A stretch of DNA of 48,170 bases from Chthoniobacter flavus (GCA_945883435.1 CAMCXK010000015.1:1-48170); one strand, 5' to 3'. Numbered from the stretch's first letter, positions 7,876 through 16,967 are shown. Notes: generated by a model from the sequence alone, not told the origin. Made by a program: numbers and translations.

Positions 7876-9555
7876 TCAGCGGAAGACGATGTAAAGGAGC
7901 ACAAAGACCGTCGCCACAAGACCCGAGAGCAAACGGTAGTCGGAAAGACCGGACCCACAGCGCTGGCGGACGGGTTCCGACCATTTTTCCCAGATCAGCG
8001 GCCGCGCCTCGTCCTTCACCGGTTCGGGAAAAATGGTCGTGTGGATGGCCATGATGGCGATGCACAGCACAAACAGGAGAAAGGCCATGAGCATGTAGTC
8101 GCCGCGGTGGATTCCCATCCAATCCAGAACGAAGATGGTCGCCCCCAGAATCATGCCGGCCACCAATGTGGTGAAGGCCGCCTTGCCGGCCGGACGGGAC
8201 CAGAAAACGCCCACCAGAAACACCGCTGTGATCGGCGGAGCCACGAAGGTGATGAGCTTGTTGATGCCTTCGAAAATCGTGGTGTAATGGCCGAACAGCG
8301 GGGACGACGCGATGGCCAGCAAGGTTCCAAAAACCGTCGTCCATTTGCCGATGCGCACCAGCGAGCGGTCGGAGAGACCGGGCTTGTATCGCTTGAAAAT
8401 ATCGTAGGCGACAAGCGTGGCGGTGGAGTTGAGCGCCGCCGAGCAGGTTTGCATCGCGGCGGCCAGCATGGCCGCGGCCACGAGGCCTTTGAGGCCGACG
8501 GGCAGAAGATGCATGATGAGAAAGGAAAAGGTGTCGGCCGCCGTCTGGGGGGCGGCTCCCCCAAAAGCTCCCTGCTGCACGAGCGCCACACACATCACAC
8601 CCGGCAATACAAAAAGGAACACGGGCCAGATTTTCAAAAATGCGCAAAACAGCGGGCCCAGGCGGGCATGCTTCTCGTCCTTCGCCGCCAGCACGCGTTG
8701 CACGATCGTCTGGTCGCAACACCAATACCAGATGCCAATGACCGGATAGCCCAGCAGGATCGAATACCACGCGATCCCCGATGGGTCGCTGGCATCGCGC
8801 ACCATACTTAAAAAATTACCCGTTCCCCAATCGACACCGCTGCCGGGGACGGTGGAAAGCGGATGGGGATGCGAAGCGAGCGTGTGTGCCATTTCCTGCC
8901 ATCCCCCCACTTTGAGGTATCCGACAATCGCAATAGTCAGCGCTCCAAGGAGCAAAAGGATCGTTTGAACACTTTCCGTCCAGACCACCGCCAGCAGCCC
9001 TCCGAACATTGTGTAGGCACCGGTGAGCAACCCCAACACCGTGATGAACAACAACAGGGCGTCGATTCCCAAAATAGTGGCCCCGGGCGCCAAGCCAAGG
9101 ATGCCCCGCAACACCCATGCCGCCGTGTAAAGCGCCACCCCCATGTGGATGACGATGGCGGAAAAGAGGGACACCACGGATAACACATCGCGACACCCCC
9201 GGTTGAATCTCCGCTCCAGAAAATCCGGAAGCGTTGCCACCCGCGACCGGAGGTAGAGGGGCGCGAAGAACAGCGACAGCAAAATGAGGGTGCCACCGGC
9301 AAGCCACTCGAAATTTCCGAAAACAAGACCGAATTTGTAGGCCGCCTCGGCCAGGCTCACAAGGTGGACCGTCGAGATATTCGCCGCAAACATCGCCAAA
9401 CCGATCACGGGCCACCCCAGCGTGTTTCCAGCCAAAAAATAATGCCCCCCCTCGCCGCCGGTTTCGCCTTTGCGATGAATGAGACCCGCCGCCACGCCGA
9501 GTCCAACAACGGCCAGCAGGTAAATGATGATGATCGTCCAATCGATGGGTGTCAT
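7876..9555 (-). CDS. Sodium:solute symporter (SSS family), probable sugar importer
   Basis: 559 residues, with 13-14 hydrophobic segments starting at residue 5. SSS features include GGEGGHYFLAGNTLGWPVIGLAMFAANIS near the N-terminus (sodium-site helix region) and YWCCDQTIVQRVLAAKDEKHARLG in the middle, as in SGLT-like sugar transporters. It sits in the inner membrane and should bring the monosaccharide in with sodium. It is the first gene of the minus-strand operon and diverges from the AraC-type regulator, so it is probably induced by the same sugar. Substrate inferred from neighbours: L-fucose or a related deoxy sugar. Confidence 0.9.
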   Translation of the reverse strand: MTPIDWTIIIIYLLAVVGLGVAAGLIHRKGETGGEGGHYFLAGNTLGWPVIGLAMFAANISTVHLVSLAEAAYKFGLVFGNFEWLAGGTLILLSLFFAPLYLRSRVATLPDFLERRFNRGCRDVLSVVSLFSAIVIHMGVALYTAAWVLRGILGLAPGATILGIDALLLFITVLGLLTGAYTMFGGLLAVVWTESVQTILLLLGALTIAIVGYLKVGGWQEMAHTLASHPHPLSTVPGSGVDWGTGNFLSMVRDASDPSGIAWYSILLGYPVIGIWYWCCDQTIVQRVLAAKDEKHARLGPLFCAFLKIWPVFLFVLPGVMCVALVQQGAFGGAAPQTAADTFSFLIMHLLPVGLKGLVAAAMLAAAMQTCSAALNSTATLVAYDIFKRYKPGLSDRSLVRIGKWTTVFGTLLAIASSPLFGHYTTIFEGINKLITFVAPPITAVFLVGVFWSRPAGKAAFTTLVAGMILGATIFVLDWMGIHRGDYMLMAFLLFVLCIAIMAIHTTIFPEPVKDEARPLIWEKWSEPVRQRCGSGLSDYRLLSGLVATVFVLLYIVFR

Positions 9556-9662
9556 GGGTGGGATTTCATGTTGTTCGGGGAAAGCCTTGTTCGACTGTGC
9601 TTGTTAGCAAATCGCACCGGCCATTTCTTGCGATATCATTCGGCGAATGATATTGAACATGC
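9556..9662. promoter_or_regulatory. Divergent control region between symporter operon and araC-type regulator
   Basis: This 107-bp gap lies between two divergent start codons and must hold both promoters. No strong -35/-10 pair is obvious. Its most striking element is the palindrome annotated separately at 9633-9653. Confidence 0.55.
9633..9653. promoter_or_regulatory. 21-bp perfect palindrome, candidate operator
   Basis: The two 10-bp arms ATATCATTCG and CGAATGATAT surround a single G with no mismatch. It ends 9 nt before the ATG at 9663 of the regulator, where it could block its own ribosome binding or promoter. AraC proteins often bind direct repeats, so a symmetric site is slightly unexpected; another regulator could bind here. 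Confidence 0.55.
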
Positions 9663-10694
9663 ATGTCGGCAGCCTTCGATCCCATCTACCGCGAGGGCGC
9701 GATGCGGAGGCGTGTGGATTCCTGCGGACCACAATTTGCCGCCATGCGCGAGGGGAAAATCCGTTTGCAGGCCCTCACAAAAGGCCACTATCCAGGGATC
9801 AAGATCGGTCGTGAGACGATTCCAGGCATCAACAGCATCGGCCATTGGAGCGGAGTCGGCGCGCAAGACTGGGGTCTCGAAGCCCACCGGAACGAAGGCT
9901 TGGAAATCACCTTCCTCGAAACGGGGGCCATGGCCTTTTCCGTTGAAACGAAGAATTACGAACTTCGCCCCGGCCACTTCACAATCACCCGCCCCTGGCA
10001 ACTGCATCAGCTTGGAGCGCCCAACATCGGCCCCGGAATGCTGCACTGGTTGATCCTCGATCTCGGCGTGCGAAGGCCGAATCAGGAATGGCAGTGGCCA
10101 TCCTGGTTGACGCTCACCGATGCCGACCGGCGGGAACTGACACGCAAGCTCCGCCAGAATGAGAACCCCGTGTGGGAAGCCTCGCCCGAGGTCGCGGCCA
10201 CGTTCAGCGGCCTGATGGAATGCGTTGCCCGTTGGCCGGCCGCCCATCTGGAGTCCCGCATGATCAATTTGTTGAACCGGCTTTTTCTGGCCGTTCTCGT
10301 GGCCCTTTGCGAGCAACAAACCCACCATAATCCCCAGCTCACCTCGCGGCGGCGCACAGTGGAGTTGTTCCTTCGGGATTTGGCCGGCAATGCGGCCAGT
10401 CGCACCCGCGACTGGACACTGGAGGAAATGGCCCGCGCATGCGGGTTGGGCGTCACGGCCTTCAGCAAATACTGCCGCGAAATTGTGAATACCGGCGGCA
10501 TCGCCTATCTCAACCACTGCCGCCTCGATCAAGCTGCCCGCGCCCTGAGAGCCGAACCGCACCGCAACATCACCGAGATCGCCTTTGGCTGCGGATTCCA
10601 CTCCAGCCAATACTTCGCCACCACTTTTAAAAGCCGCTTCCGCCTCTCGCCGGGAAACTACCGCCGCCGCGCATTTTCTTCCGGAACCATTTAA
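9663..10694 (+). CDS. AraC family transcriptional regulator
   Basis: 343 residues. The N-terminal part (about 40-160) looks like a cupin-type ligand-binding domain (GLEITFLETGAMAF, YELRPGHFTITRPWQLHQLG). The C-terminal part (about 238-338) is the double helix-turn-helix: WTLEEMARACGLGVTAFSKYCRE and the second HTH with ITEIAFGCGFHSSQYFATTFKSRFRLSPGNYR, the AraC signature. The start is ambiguous. ATG 9663 has no ribosome-binding site, while the in-frame ATG at 9702 has GAGGG upstream and would lengthen the leader beyond the palindrome. It is divergent from the symporter-mutarotase-dehydrogenase-dehydratase operon and is probably its sugar-responsive activator. Confidence 0.9.
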   Translation: MSAAFDPIYREGAMRRRVDSCGPQFAAMREGKIRLQALTKGHYPGIKIGRETIPGINSIGHWSGVGAQDWGLEAHRNEGLEITFLETGAMAFSVETKNYELRPGHFTITRPWQLHQLGAPNIGPGMLHWLILDLGVRRPNQEWQWPSWLTLTDADRRELTRKLRQNENPVWEASPEVAATFSGLMECVARWPAAHLESRMINLLNRLFLAVLVALCEQQTHHNPQLTSRRRTVELFLRDLAGNAASRTRDWTLEEMARACGLGVTAFSKYCREIVNTGGIAYLNHCRLDQAARALRAEPHRNITEIAFGCGFHSSQYFATTFKSRFRLSPGNYRRRAFSSGTI

Positions 10695-10956
10695 AATCTA
10701 TCAAAGAAGTTATTATGGTTTTACCTCCTAGTTTTCTGCAGAGGCTGCGAGCCCTTTCTTGCGCCATCCAGCGCATCTGGAGGGCGGTGCGGTGCCAAGG
10801 GCGTTCACCGGTTCGATTTTCAGGGAGCCCAAAACAACACCCGTGAGGCAGGTGCTTCTACCCTCTGCATAACATTAGGCTATGGCTTTTGGTCTCTATC
10901 CCCGATCCACTCCTGTTCCTCCTGTCAATCCTGTCCTCCTGACTGAATCGTAAAAC
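10695..10956. other. Intergenic region before the repeat, no gene
   Basis: No reading frame with family features. At 10921-10942 the + strand reads CCTGTCAATCCTGTCCTCCTG, which is complementary to the start of the following repeat (CAGGAGGACAGG...CAGGATTGACAGG). Together they can form a long imperfect hairpin around a short AT-rich loop. Confidence 0.5.
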
Positions 10957-11328
10957 AGATTTTTAGACAGGAGGACAGGATGCGCAGGATTGACAGGAGA
11001 GGTTCCTGAAAAGGATGAGGAAAAAACCACATTTTACCTTTTAGCAATCCATTCGCCTCTGCGGCAGGGGGGCTGACTCCATCGATGCCAACGGGGACGT
11101 TGGCGCTCCCGACTCGCTTTGTAAATTGGGGATTCGAACGCAAGATGCAGTTCCACTTCCAGAACTCAACTAAACGCGGGCCCCATCGCGAGACCGACGC
11201 CTGTCTTCTCAAGTAGCGGAACAGGGAACCTGTTTCGTGGCCCACCTTCAGGTTTCACTCACCGATTGACGGCCGAATCAAAATTTCGCCAACCTTCATT
11301 CAAAGAGGAGATAATGAACTCTGACCCC
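10957..11328. repeat. Dispersed repeat, copy A (about 370 bp)
   Basis: Starts at ATTTTTAGACAGGAGGACAGG and runs to about TAATGAACTCTGACCCC. It matches copy B (12028-12397) over its whole length with scattered substitutions and small indels, and the first 155 bp of copy C. Inner landmarks are GATGCGCAGGATTGACAGGAG, GACTCCATCGATGCCAACG and GGAACCTGTTTCGTGGCCCACC. A small palindrome GCCAACG-GGGA-CGTTGGC lies inside. No transposase is present; it looks like a non-autonomous or REP-like element. Confidence 0.8.
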
Positions 11329-11346
11329 CTCTGCTCAGCGGGCGAG

Positions 11347-11736
11347 TTAACTTGAACAAAGAGCATTGCGTTCCAGCCAAGCGGCGTAGGCTTCTTCGGT
11401 GGATTCCCCGGCCGCCAGGGCGAGGGTTTCCAGAACAACTTCTTCTTCGGAAGCTTGGAACCGGAACCCATTGGTTTCGATGAAAAGCGCGGCCGCGATG
11501 AAACCGGCCCGTTTGTTTCCATCCAGAAAAGGGTGGTTTTTGACGATACCGTGTGCGTAGGAGGCGGCCATCTCAAAGAGACTTGGCTTCCCGTAGGCAA
11601 AGAGATGCTTGGGCCTGTGCAGTGCGGCATCCAGCAACGACTCATCCCGTAGGCCTGAGGGCCCCCCGAATCGTTCGAGAAGACTTTCGTGGTAGGCGAG
11701 ACAATCCTCGCGCGTGATCCAGACAGGTTCGATCAT
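11347..11736 (-). CDS. Doc-type (Fic fold) toxin of a toxin-antitoxin pair
   Basis: 129 residues. The Fic/Doc motif HPFLDGNKRAGF lies at 68-79, with the catalytic His68 and the phosphate-binding GNKR. Doc of phage P1 phosphorylates EF-Tu and halts translation; family members otherwise AMPylate targets. The N-terminal GLRDESLLDAALHRPKHLF segment is typical of chromosomal Doc proteins. The start overlaps the stop of the antitoxin gene by 4 nt (ATGA), the standard coupled arrangement. The pair lies between repeat copies A and B, which suggests acquisition or rearrangement by recombination. Confidence 0.9.
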   Translation of the reverse strand: MIEPVWITREDCLAYHESLLERFGGPSGLRDESLLDAALHRPKHLFAYGKPSLFEMAASYAHGIVKNHPFLDGNKRAGFIAAALFIETNGFRFQASEEEVVLETLALAAGESTEEAYAAWLERNALCSS

Positions 11737-11963
11737 TTGGCAAGCTCCCGCAAAGCGTTGCGATAGCGCTGCATGAGGCTTTCCACCACTTCCATCTTGC
11801 TTTCAAAGCCCGGGCGCTCAGGCGTGATCCGCAGAGAGCACTCGGGGGATTCCGTGAAATAGAGGGTCGTGCCTTCCTCGGCTTTGAGTTGTTGGAGAGC
11901 CTCTTTGGGAAGGACGATGCCAAGCGAGTTGCCGATTTTACGAACTTTGGATTGTGCAATCAT
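11733..11963 (-). CDS. AbrB/MazE-type antitoxin
   Basis: 76 residues. The N-terminal swapped-hairpin motif VRKIGNSLGIVLPKEAL (7-23) is diagnostic of AbrB/SpoVT-like DNA-binding antitoxins. The C-terminal 35 residues (helix-forming, ending RNALRELAK) would wrap and neutralise the toxin encoded immediately downstream. It probably binds its own promoter just right of 11963, where the 12-mer GCATAACATTAG (11965-11976) occurs. The same 12-mer also appears at 10868, left of repeat copy A. Confidence 0.87.
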   Translation of the reverse strand: MIAQSKVRKIGNSLGIVLPKEALQQLKAEEGTTLYFTESPECSLRITPERPGFESKMEVVESLMQRYRNALRELAK

Positions 11964-12027
11964 GGCATAACATTAGTTATCACATAGAGTCTGTCAATCG
12001 GTTGTGAATGAAGCCGTCGTTTGCTAA

Positions 12028-12397
12028 GGATTTTTAGACAGGAGGACAGGATGCGCAGGATTGACAGGAGAGGTTTCTGAAAAGGATGGTGAAAACCACA
12101 TTTGATTTTTAGCAACCCATTCGCCTCTGTGGCAGGGGGCTGACTCCATCGATGCCAACGAGGACGTTGGCGCTCCCGGCTCGCTCTGTAAATTGGGGAT
12201 TCAAACGCAAAATGAAATCCCACTTCTGGAACCCAACCAAAAACGGGCCCTATCGCGAGACCGACGACTGCGTTCTCAAGTAGCGGAACCAGGGAACCTG
12301 TTTCGTGGCCCACCTTCAGGTTTCACTCACCAATTAACGACCGAATCAAAATTTCGCCAACCTTCATTCAAAGACAAGATAATGAACCCTGCCCCCC
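12028..12397. repeat. Dispersed repeat, copy B (about 370 bp)
   Basis: Full-length copy matching copy A in the same orientation, from GGATTTTTAGACAGGAGGACAGG to TAATGAACCCTGCCCC. It lies 64 bp right of the antitoxin start, so copies A and B bracket the toxin-antitoxin pair as direct repeats. Confidence 0.8.
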
Positions 12398-12440
12398 AGT
12401 TCACTCCTGTCCTCCTGTCCTCCTGTCTGAATCGTAAAAA

Positions 12441-12597
12441 GGATTTTTAGACAGGAGGACAGGATGCGCAGGATTGACAGGAGAGGTTTCTGAAAAGGAT
12501 GAGGAAAAAACCACATTTTACCTTTTAGCAATCCATTCGCCTCTGTGGCAGGGAGGTGACTCCATCGATGCCGAACGGAGACGTTGGCGCTCCCGGA
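12441..12597. repeat. Dispersed repeat, copy C (truncated, about 155 bp)
   Basis: It begins with the same GGATTTTTAGACAGGAGGACAGGAT start and follows copies A and B up to GTTGGCGCTCCCGG, then diverges. It is preceded by TCCTGTCCTCCTGTCTGAATCG (12415-12436), the inverted arm also seen before copy A. The rest to 12695 holds no gene. Confidence 0.78.
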
Positions 12598-12695
12598 GCT
12601 TGTCGTGAAGGGGTGCGCGCAACGGGGAAATGGGAGCCCGACGGGCCGCTGATCAATACCTTTTAATTTCTACGTTTAAGTCGATGTCAGTCAAT

Positions 12696-15600
12696 CTATT
12701 CTGCAAGCGTTATTTTCAAGCGGAGGAATCGTTTGGTTCCCGTGAGAGGAACACTGAATTTTCTTCTCTCGAAGCCGGCGGGCACGCCGTCTTGGCTGAC
12801 GCCCACCGTAGTGGTCGACACATCGGTCGCACTCCAGGCTGAAGCCAAGTCGCTGACGGCCTCGGCGGCGACGATGAGTTGGCTATTATTTGTGCGGACG
12901 ATGGCTGTGATCGATAGTTCGGCATTCTCCGTGCCGACGAGGGGTTCCTCCGCTGTGTCCGTAGGGTTTGCCCCGCCACCAATCGCAAACTTTTGCAAGA
13001 GTTCCGGTGTGAGTTCTTGCCCTCCACTCCATTCGGAGAAGGAGAAGTCGCTTGAAACCGGCGTGACAGTCACAAACACGCTCAGCGTGACCAACTCGTA
13101 GTTAACCGTGTCGAGCGGGGTGAAGGTCACGGAGTGGTTGCCGCTGACTGTGGGAACCTCGTTTCCATTTGTGAAGGCGAAGTTGCCCTGCACGCTGGCC
13201 GCTCCACCTCCCAAGATCGACTCGGAGAGTGCTTGAGTGCCATTGAGATGGGTGGCTACCGGAGCGTTTGTGATGGAGGGGGTGCCTTTGGCAATGGTGA
13301 CCGTGAGGTTCGCCGAACCGGTGCCGAAGGCATTGGTGGCCGAGATGGAGACCAACGTTCCAGCGGTTGCTTGAGCGGGGGTGCCGGAGATTTCCCCTGT
13401 GGCGGTGTTGAGCGACAACCCGCTGGGGAGCGTCGAAGCTGCGTAGAGTGTCGGGCTGGCGCTGGCTGTGATTTGGTAAGTTGCAACCGGGACTCCCACG
13501 GTGCCATTCAAGCTCAGGGCGCCCGAGATGAGGGGCGGCACGGAGGTGCGAAGGCTCTGGATGAAGGCCGCGTTGGCAGGATTGTTCGCAAGGCCGAGGG
13601 TGGAAGTCGCATTGGTGGCATCTGTGCCATTGTAGTCGGCGAGTGCCGAGTTGCTGTTGCTGGCCGAGACTTCGGTGCCCGCCGATGCGAGCAGCTTGGC
13701 GCCCGTTGCCAAGTTGTAGAAGCTTCCCGGGGTGCCGACGGCAAAGCTGTGAATCGCACCAGCGAGGCCCGCTGTGCCGGTGCCGGCGGCCTTGAGGGTC
13801 ACCATGTCCGTGTTGGAGAAATCAAACGTGCCGTTTCCCGAAAAGTAGGTGGAGTTGGACGAGAGAAGAATGGTCACCGAGCCGTCGGAGGCGTCGGTAT
13901 CTTCGGTGGCGGTTTGGTCGGTGGTGAGAACGACCAGCGTTCCCGCAGGCAGGCTCTGCCAGAGCGCAGTGTCTGCGAAAGTGAACTTCCCGCCGCTGTC
14001 GCCGCCCATGTTTCCTGAAAAATCCTTGACGATCATGCCCACCATGTTCAGCGAGTCTTGGATAACCAACAGCTCGATGCTATCGGCGCTTGATCCCCCG
14101 TTGACGACCTCATTGATGACCACACTGGGGCTTTCGAATTGGGCATCTACCACCGTGATGGTTGCGGTGCCAGACTCGTAGCCGGCTGCGCTGGCCGTGA
14201 GTGTGACTTCCCGGTTTCCTGCCACAATCGAGTCATCCACCGGGGTGAAGGAAACCTTTGCCGAGCTGGATCCGGCAGGCACGACAACCGTGGCCGGCCA
14301 AGAGATAACCGAGGCGGGGGAGGCCGCAAGAGTCACCGTCACATCCTCGGCCGGAATCGACGAAAGCGAGATCGTGATGGTTTCAAACTGCTCGCCGGCT
14401 GTTTCGGGGAGGATTTGCACCGTGCTGTCCGGGGTGATTGAGAGGCCCTGCACACCGCGAAGCGATGAGATGAAAGCGGCATTTTCCGCGTTATGGGCCA
14501 CGCCAAAAGTGGGCGCCGAGGCGAGCAGGGTGATTCCGGTTCCATTAAAATCCGAAAGGCTGCTGGAGGCATTGGTGGCCACTTGGTTGCTGCCGCTGAG
14601 GCTACCCACGAGTTTGGGCAGCGGGGCGGCCACCACTTGGGCCGCCGAGGTGCTGCCAAAAGCAAAGGTGTGGATGGCTCCCCCGTGGCCAGTGGCATTG
14701 GAACCCGCAGCCTTGATCTGAACGACTTCGGTGGCAGCAATATCCATGCTTCCTTCCGCTGTGAACAAACCGGTATTGCCGAGATTTGCCCTGATCAGGA
14801 AGTCCGCGCCATCAAGGTCCTCCGGGGCCGTATTTCCCAAGGAGAGCACCACCAGCGTGCCGGCTTTGAGCGCCGACCAAGTCGAGGAGGTCGCAAAGGT
14901 GAATTTACCACCGCCGTCGTTAGCTCCACTCGATGAATAATCTTTGAGAATCATCCCTTGCAAATCCAGCGTCGATCCGACGGTTCCATTTCCGATCACA
15001 AGCAACTCGACGACATCCGACGATCCATTGTTGAGCGTCTTGTTAATCACCACCGAAGGGGCTTGATAGTCGACATCCGTGATACTCAGCACGGCTTGCC
15101 CAAAGTCGTATCCCTCCGCATCGGCCGTTATCTGCACGGACTGTGTGCCATCCACTACATTATCGATCTGTGGGTGGATCAAGAATTCAGCCGAAGTGGT
15201 CCCCGCATAGATCGTCACTGTGGAGTTCGCGCTGGCGCCATCACCCGAGCCATCCAACAAAATCTCAGTGGCATCCGCGCTGGCAAGCGAAACGACCAAG
15301 TCGGATTCCAGCGCCACAGGGATGGCCACTGTGCCGATGGCTGCGGTCGCGCCCTCTGCCAGATTGCCTGGTGCCGAGACCGTGAGCGCGGGACTGGTCA
15401 TGTTGTAAATTTCGATGTCATCGATTTGCCAAAGAGCCGTCGCCCCGTTGGTTGTCCCTCCGGCTGTGTAGTGAAATGCCACATACACGGATGATTGGTT
15501 CGCGGCTCCCGAGAGAAGGACCTGACCCGACGCCGACTTGGTCAGTTCGACCGAAGGCTTGGAAAATGGAAGGCTTGTCCAGTTGGCGATCAAGGGGTCT

Positions 15601-16967
15601 CCTGTGCCCGAATAGTCGGTCGAAACCTTCACTTCCAGTTCGCCGATGATGGATCCCCCTGAAGTGTATCGGGTGAGGGCATTGAATGTGACGACGGGAT
15701 TTGTCGCGCTGGAGCAATCCAGCGGCCCGATGATCATCCAGTCATTGGCGGCCACATCGCTGCCGTATCCATTCATTTCCATCGCTTTGTTTGTCGTGCC
15801 CGTGGCGCTGCCGGCCCCGAGTGTGCTGGAGACATATGTCCAGTTTTTGTTGCCTGCCACGCTGTAGGTAAACCACGAGCCTTGCGAAGTCTCGAAATTC
15901 TCGGGGCCATAAGGAGTCGCTATAGGTGCCAGAGAGCGGAACGCGATGGTTGCTTCGCCATTGGCTGTGGTGACCGTGACTGGCCCGCTTGTCGCATTGC
16001 CCGGGACCGTGCAAATGATCTGTGTGCCGTTGCTGGAGGTGACAGTGGCCGCCTCTGTGCCGTTCGCGGTCGAGAAGGTCACCGATGTGGGCGAGGTCAG
16101 GTTGGTGCCGGTGAGTGTGAGGCTGGCTCCGGGGAGGGCCGCCTCGGGTGAGATGCCGCTCAGCGTGGGCACCGGGAGACTTACGCCGGTGGAGAGCGCC
16201 GCGAGGCTTAACCAATCTGTCGCCACGAGGAGCTTCGAGATCGTCCCCGCCGCTGCATTGCTCGAGGAGCCTTGGCGGAGTGAGGCGGCCGCCAAGGCGG
16301 CTTGCTCGGCAGATGTTCCGCTCCAAGTGGAAGTCGCGTAGGGAGAATTGTTGGCCTCGACCGCCGTATCCGCCGGTCCCACATAGATGGCTCCCGTATC
16401 GTTGAGCGTGCCGCTGGTAAAATTGTATTTGAGGATCACCACGTAGTCGGTGTTGAAGTCCAGCTCCGCCGTGCCATAAGTCGGCGTAGCGCCAGTGGCC
16501 CCCATTTGAAGACCAAGCAAAAATTTATTTGTTCCCGTTCCTTTTTTGGCAAAGACGCGCGCTGTGTAAGATGTTGCACTCGCCGAAGTGTTGAAGCTGG
16601 TAAAATAATCGCCAACCGTATTGGCGGAAGTGACACGCAACTTGAGGCCCAGGTAAAGGCTCCCGCCACTCGTGGAAGGAAAGCTGACTCCCGCGTCCTG
16701 ACCGGAACTGCTCAACTGGATCGCGCCATTGGCGATGGTGAGATTCGGTGTCGCAGCGCTTCCGATCTGCGTCCAGTTGCCTTGCCCGACCAGATTGCCT
16801 GCATTGAAAGTCGAGAAATCCTGCTCCAAAAGCAAGGCGGCCTGCGTCGTGACCAAAAGGCCAAAAAAAGCGGCGCATAGACATCTTGCGATGCGGAAAG
16901 AAAAAGAGGATTTTCTGAGTCGGGTGCCTTTTCCGGCTTCCGAGGATTGGGTGGAATTCAGTTTCAT
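12696..16967 (-). CDS. Very large secreted multi-domain adhesin-like protein (Calx-beta / lamin-tail / IPT / choice-of-anchor J)
   Basis: 1,423 residues from the ATG at 16967; a GTG 60 nt upstream would add 20 residues. A long basic n-region is followed by a signal core (about 28-45). Domains in order, positions approximate: jelly-roll-like segment 45-255; IPT/TIG domain 262-345 (PTLSGISPEAALPGASLTLTG); choice-of-anchor J or cleaved-adhesin-like domain 355-520 (NDWMIIGPLDC, WQIDDIEIYN); Calx-beta-like 526-635; lamin-tail-like 636-780 (VVINKTLNNGSSDVVELLV); a second Calx-beta-like 860-950 and second lamin-tail-like 946-1080; putative Ig domain 1150-1229 (LPSGLSLNTATGEISGTP); MBG-like 1230-1302; unknown C-terminus. 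No enzyme motif is seen. It probably sits on or outside the cell surface. A 7-bp-stem hairpin at 17112-17131 separates it from the upstream gene. Confidence 0.85.
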   Translation of the reverse strand: MKLNSTQSSEAGKGTRLRKSSFSFRIARCLCAAFFGLLVTTQAALLLEQDFSTFNAGNLVGQGNWTQIGSAATPNLTIANGAIQLSSSGQDAGVSFPSTSGGSLYLGLKLRVTSANTVGDYFTSFNTSASATSYTARVFAKKGTGTNKFLLGLQMGATGATPTYGTAELDFNTDYVVILKYNFTSGTLNDTGAIYVGPADTAVEANNSPYATSTWSGTSAEQAALAAASLRQGSSSNAAAGTISKLLVATDWLSLAALSTGVSLPVPTLSGISPEAALPGASLTLTGTNLTSPTSVTFSTANGTEAATVTSSNGTQIICTVPGNATSGPVTVTTANGEATIAFRSLAPIATPYGPENFETSQGSWFTYSVAGNKNWTYVSSTLGAGSATGTTNKAMEMNGYGSDVAANDWMIIGPLDCSSATNPVVTFNALTRYTSGGSIIGELEVKVSTDYSGTGDPLIANWTSLPFSKPSVELTKSASGQVLLSGAANQSSVYVAFHYTAGGTTNGATALWQIDDIEIYNMTSPALTVSAPGNLAEGATAAIGTVAIPVALESDLVVSLASADATEILLDGSGDGASANSTVTIYAGTTSAEFLIHPQIDNVVDGTQSVQITADAEGYDFGQAVLSITDVDYQAPSVVINKTLNNGSSDVVELLVIGNGTVGSTLDLQGMILKDYSSSGANDGGGKFTFATSSTWSALKAGTLVVLSLGNTAPEDLDGADFLIRANLGNTGLFTAEGSMDIAATEVVQIKAAGSNATGHGGAIHTFAFGSTSAAQVVAAPLPKLVGSLSGSNQVATNASSSLSDFNGTGITLLASAPTFGVAHNAENAAFISSLRGVQGLSITPDSTVQILPETAGEQFETITISLSSIPAEDVTVTLAASPASVISWPATVVVPAGSSSAKVSFTPVDDSIVAGNREVTLTASAAGYESGTATITVVDAQFESPSVVINEVVNGGSSADSIELLVIQDSLNMVGMIVKDFSGNMGGDSGGKFTFADTALWQSLPAGTLVVLTTDQTATEDTDASDGSVTILLSSNSTYFSGNGTFDFSNTDMVTLKAAGTGTAGLAGAIHSFAVGTPGSFYNLATGAKLLASAGTEVSASNSNSALADYNGTDATNATSTLGLANNPANAAFIQSLRTSVPPLISGALSLNGTVGVPVATYQITASASPTLYAASTLPSGLSLNTATGEISGTPAQATAGTLVSISATNAFGTGSANLTVTIAKGTPSITNAPVATHLNGTQALSESILGGGAASVQGNFAFTNGNEVPTVSGNHSVTFTPLDTVNYELVTLSVFVTVTPVSSDFSFSEWSGGQELTPELLQKFAIGGGANPTDTAEEPLVGTENAELSITAIVRTNNSQLIVAAEAVSDLASAWSATDVSTTTVGVSQDGVPAGFERRKFSVPLTGTKRFLRLKITLAE

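Noticed and set aside
10925-11245. Minus-strand frame of 106 codons inside repeat copy A, with a related frame in copy B (11960-12313)
   Set aside because: Both lie within the repeat, differ by frame-altering indels and show no ribosome-binding site or domain; the DNA repeat itself explains the similarity.
10957-12597. Possible CRISPR array because of repeated units
   Set aside because: Only three long copies (about 370, 370 and 155 bp), no regular spacers and no cas genes.
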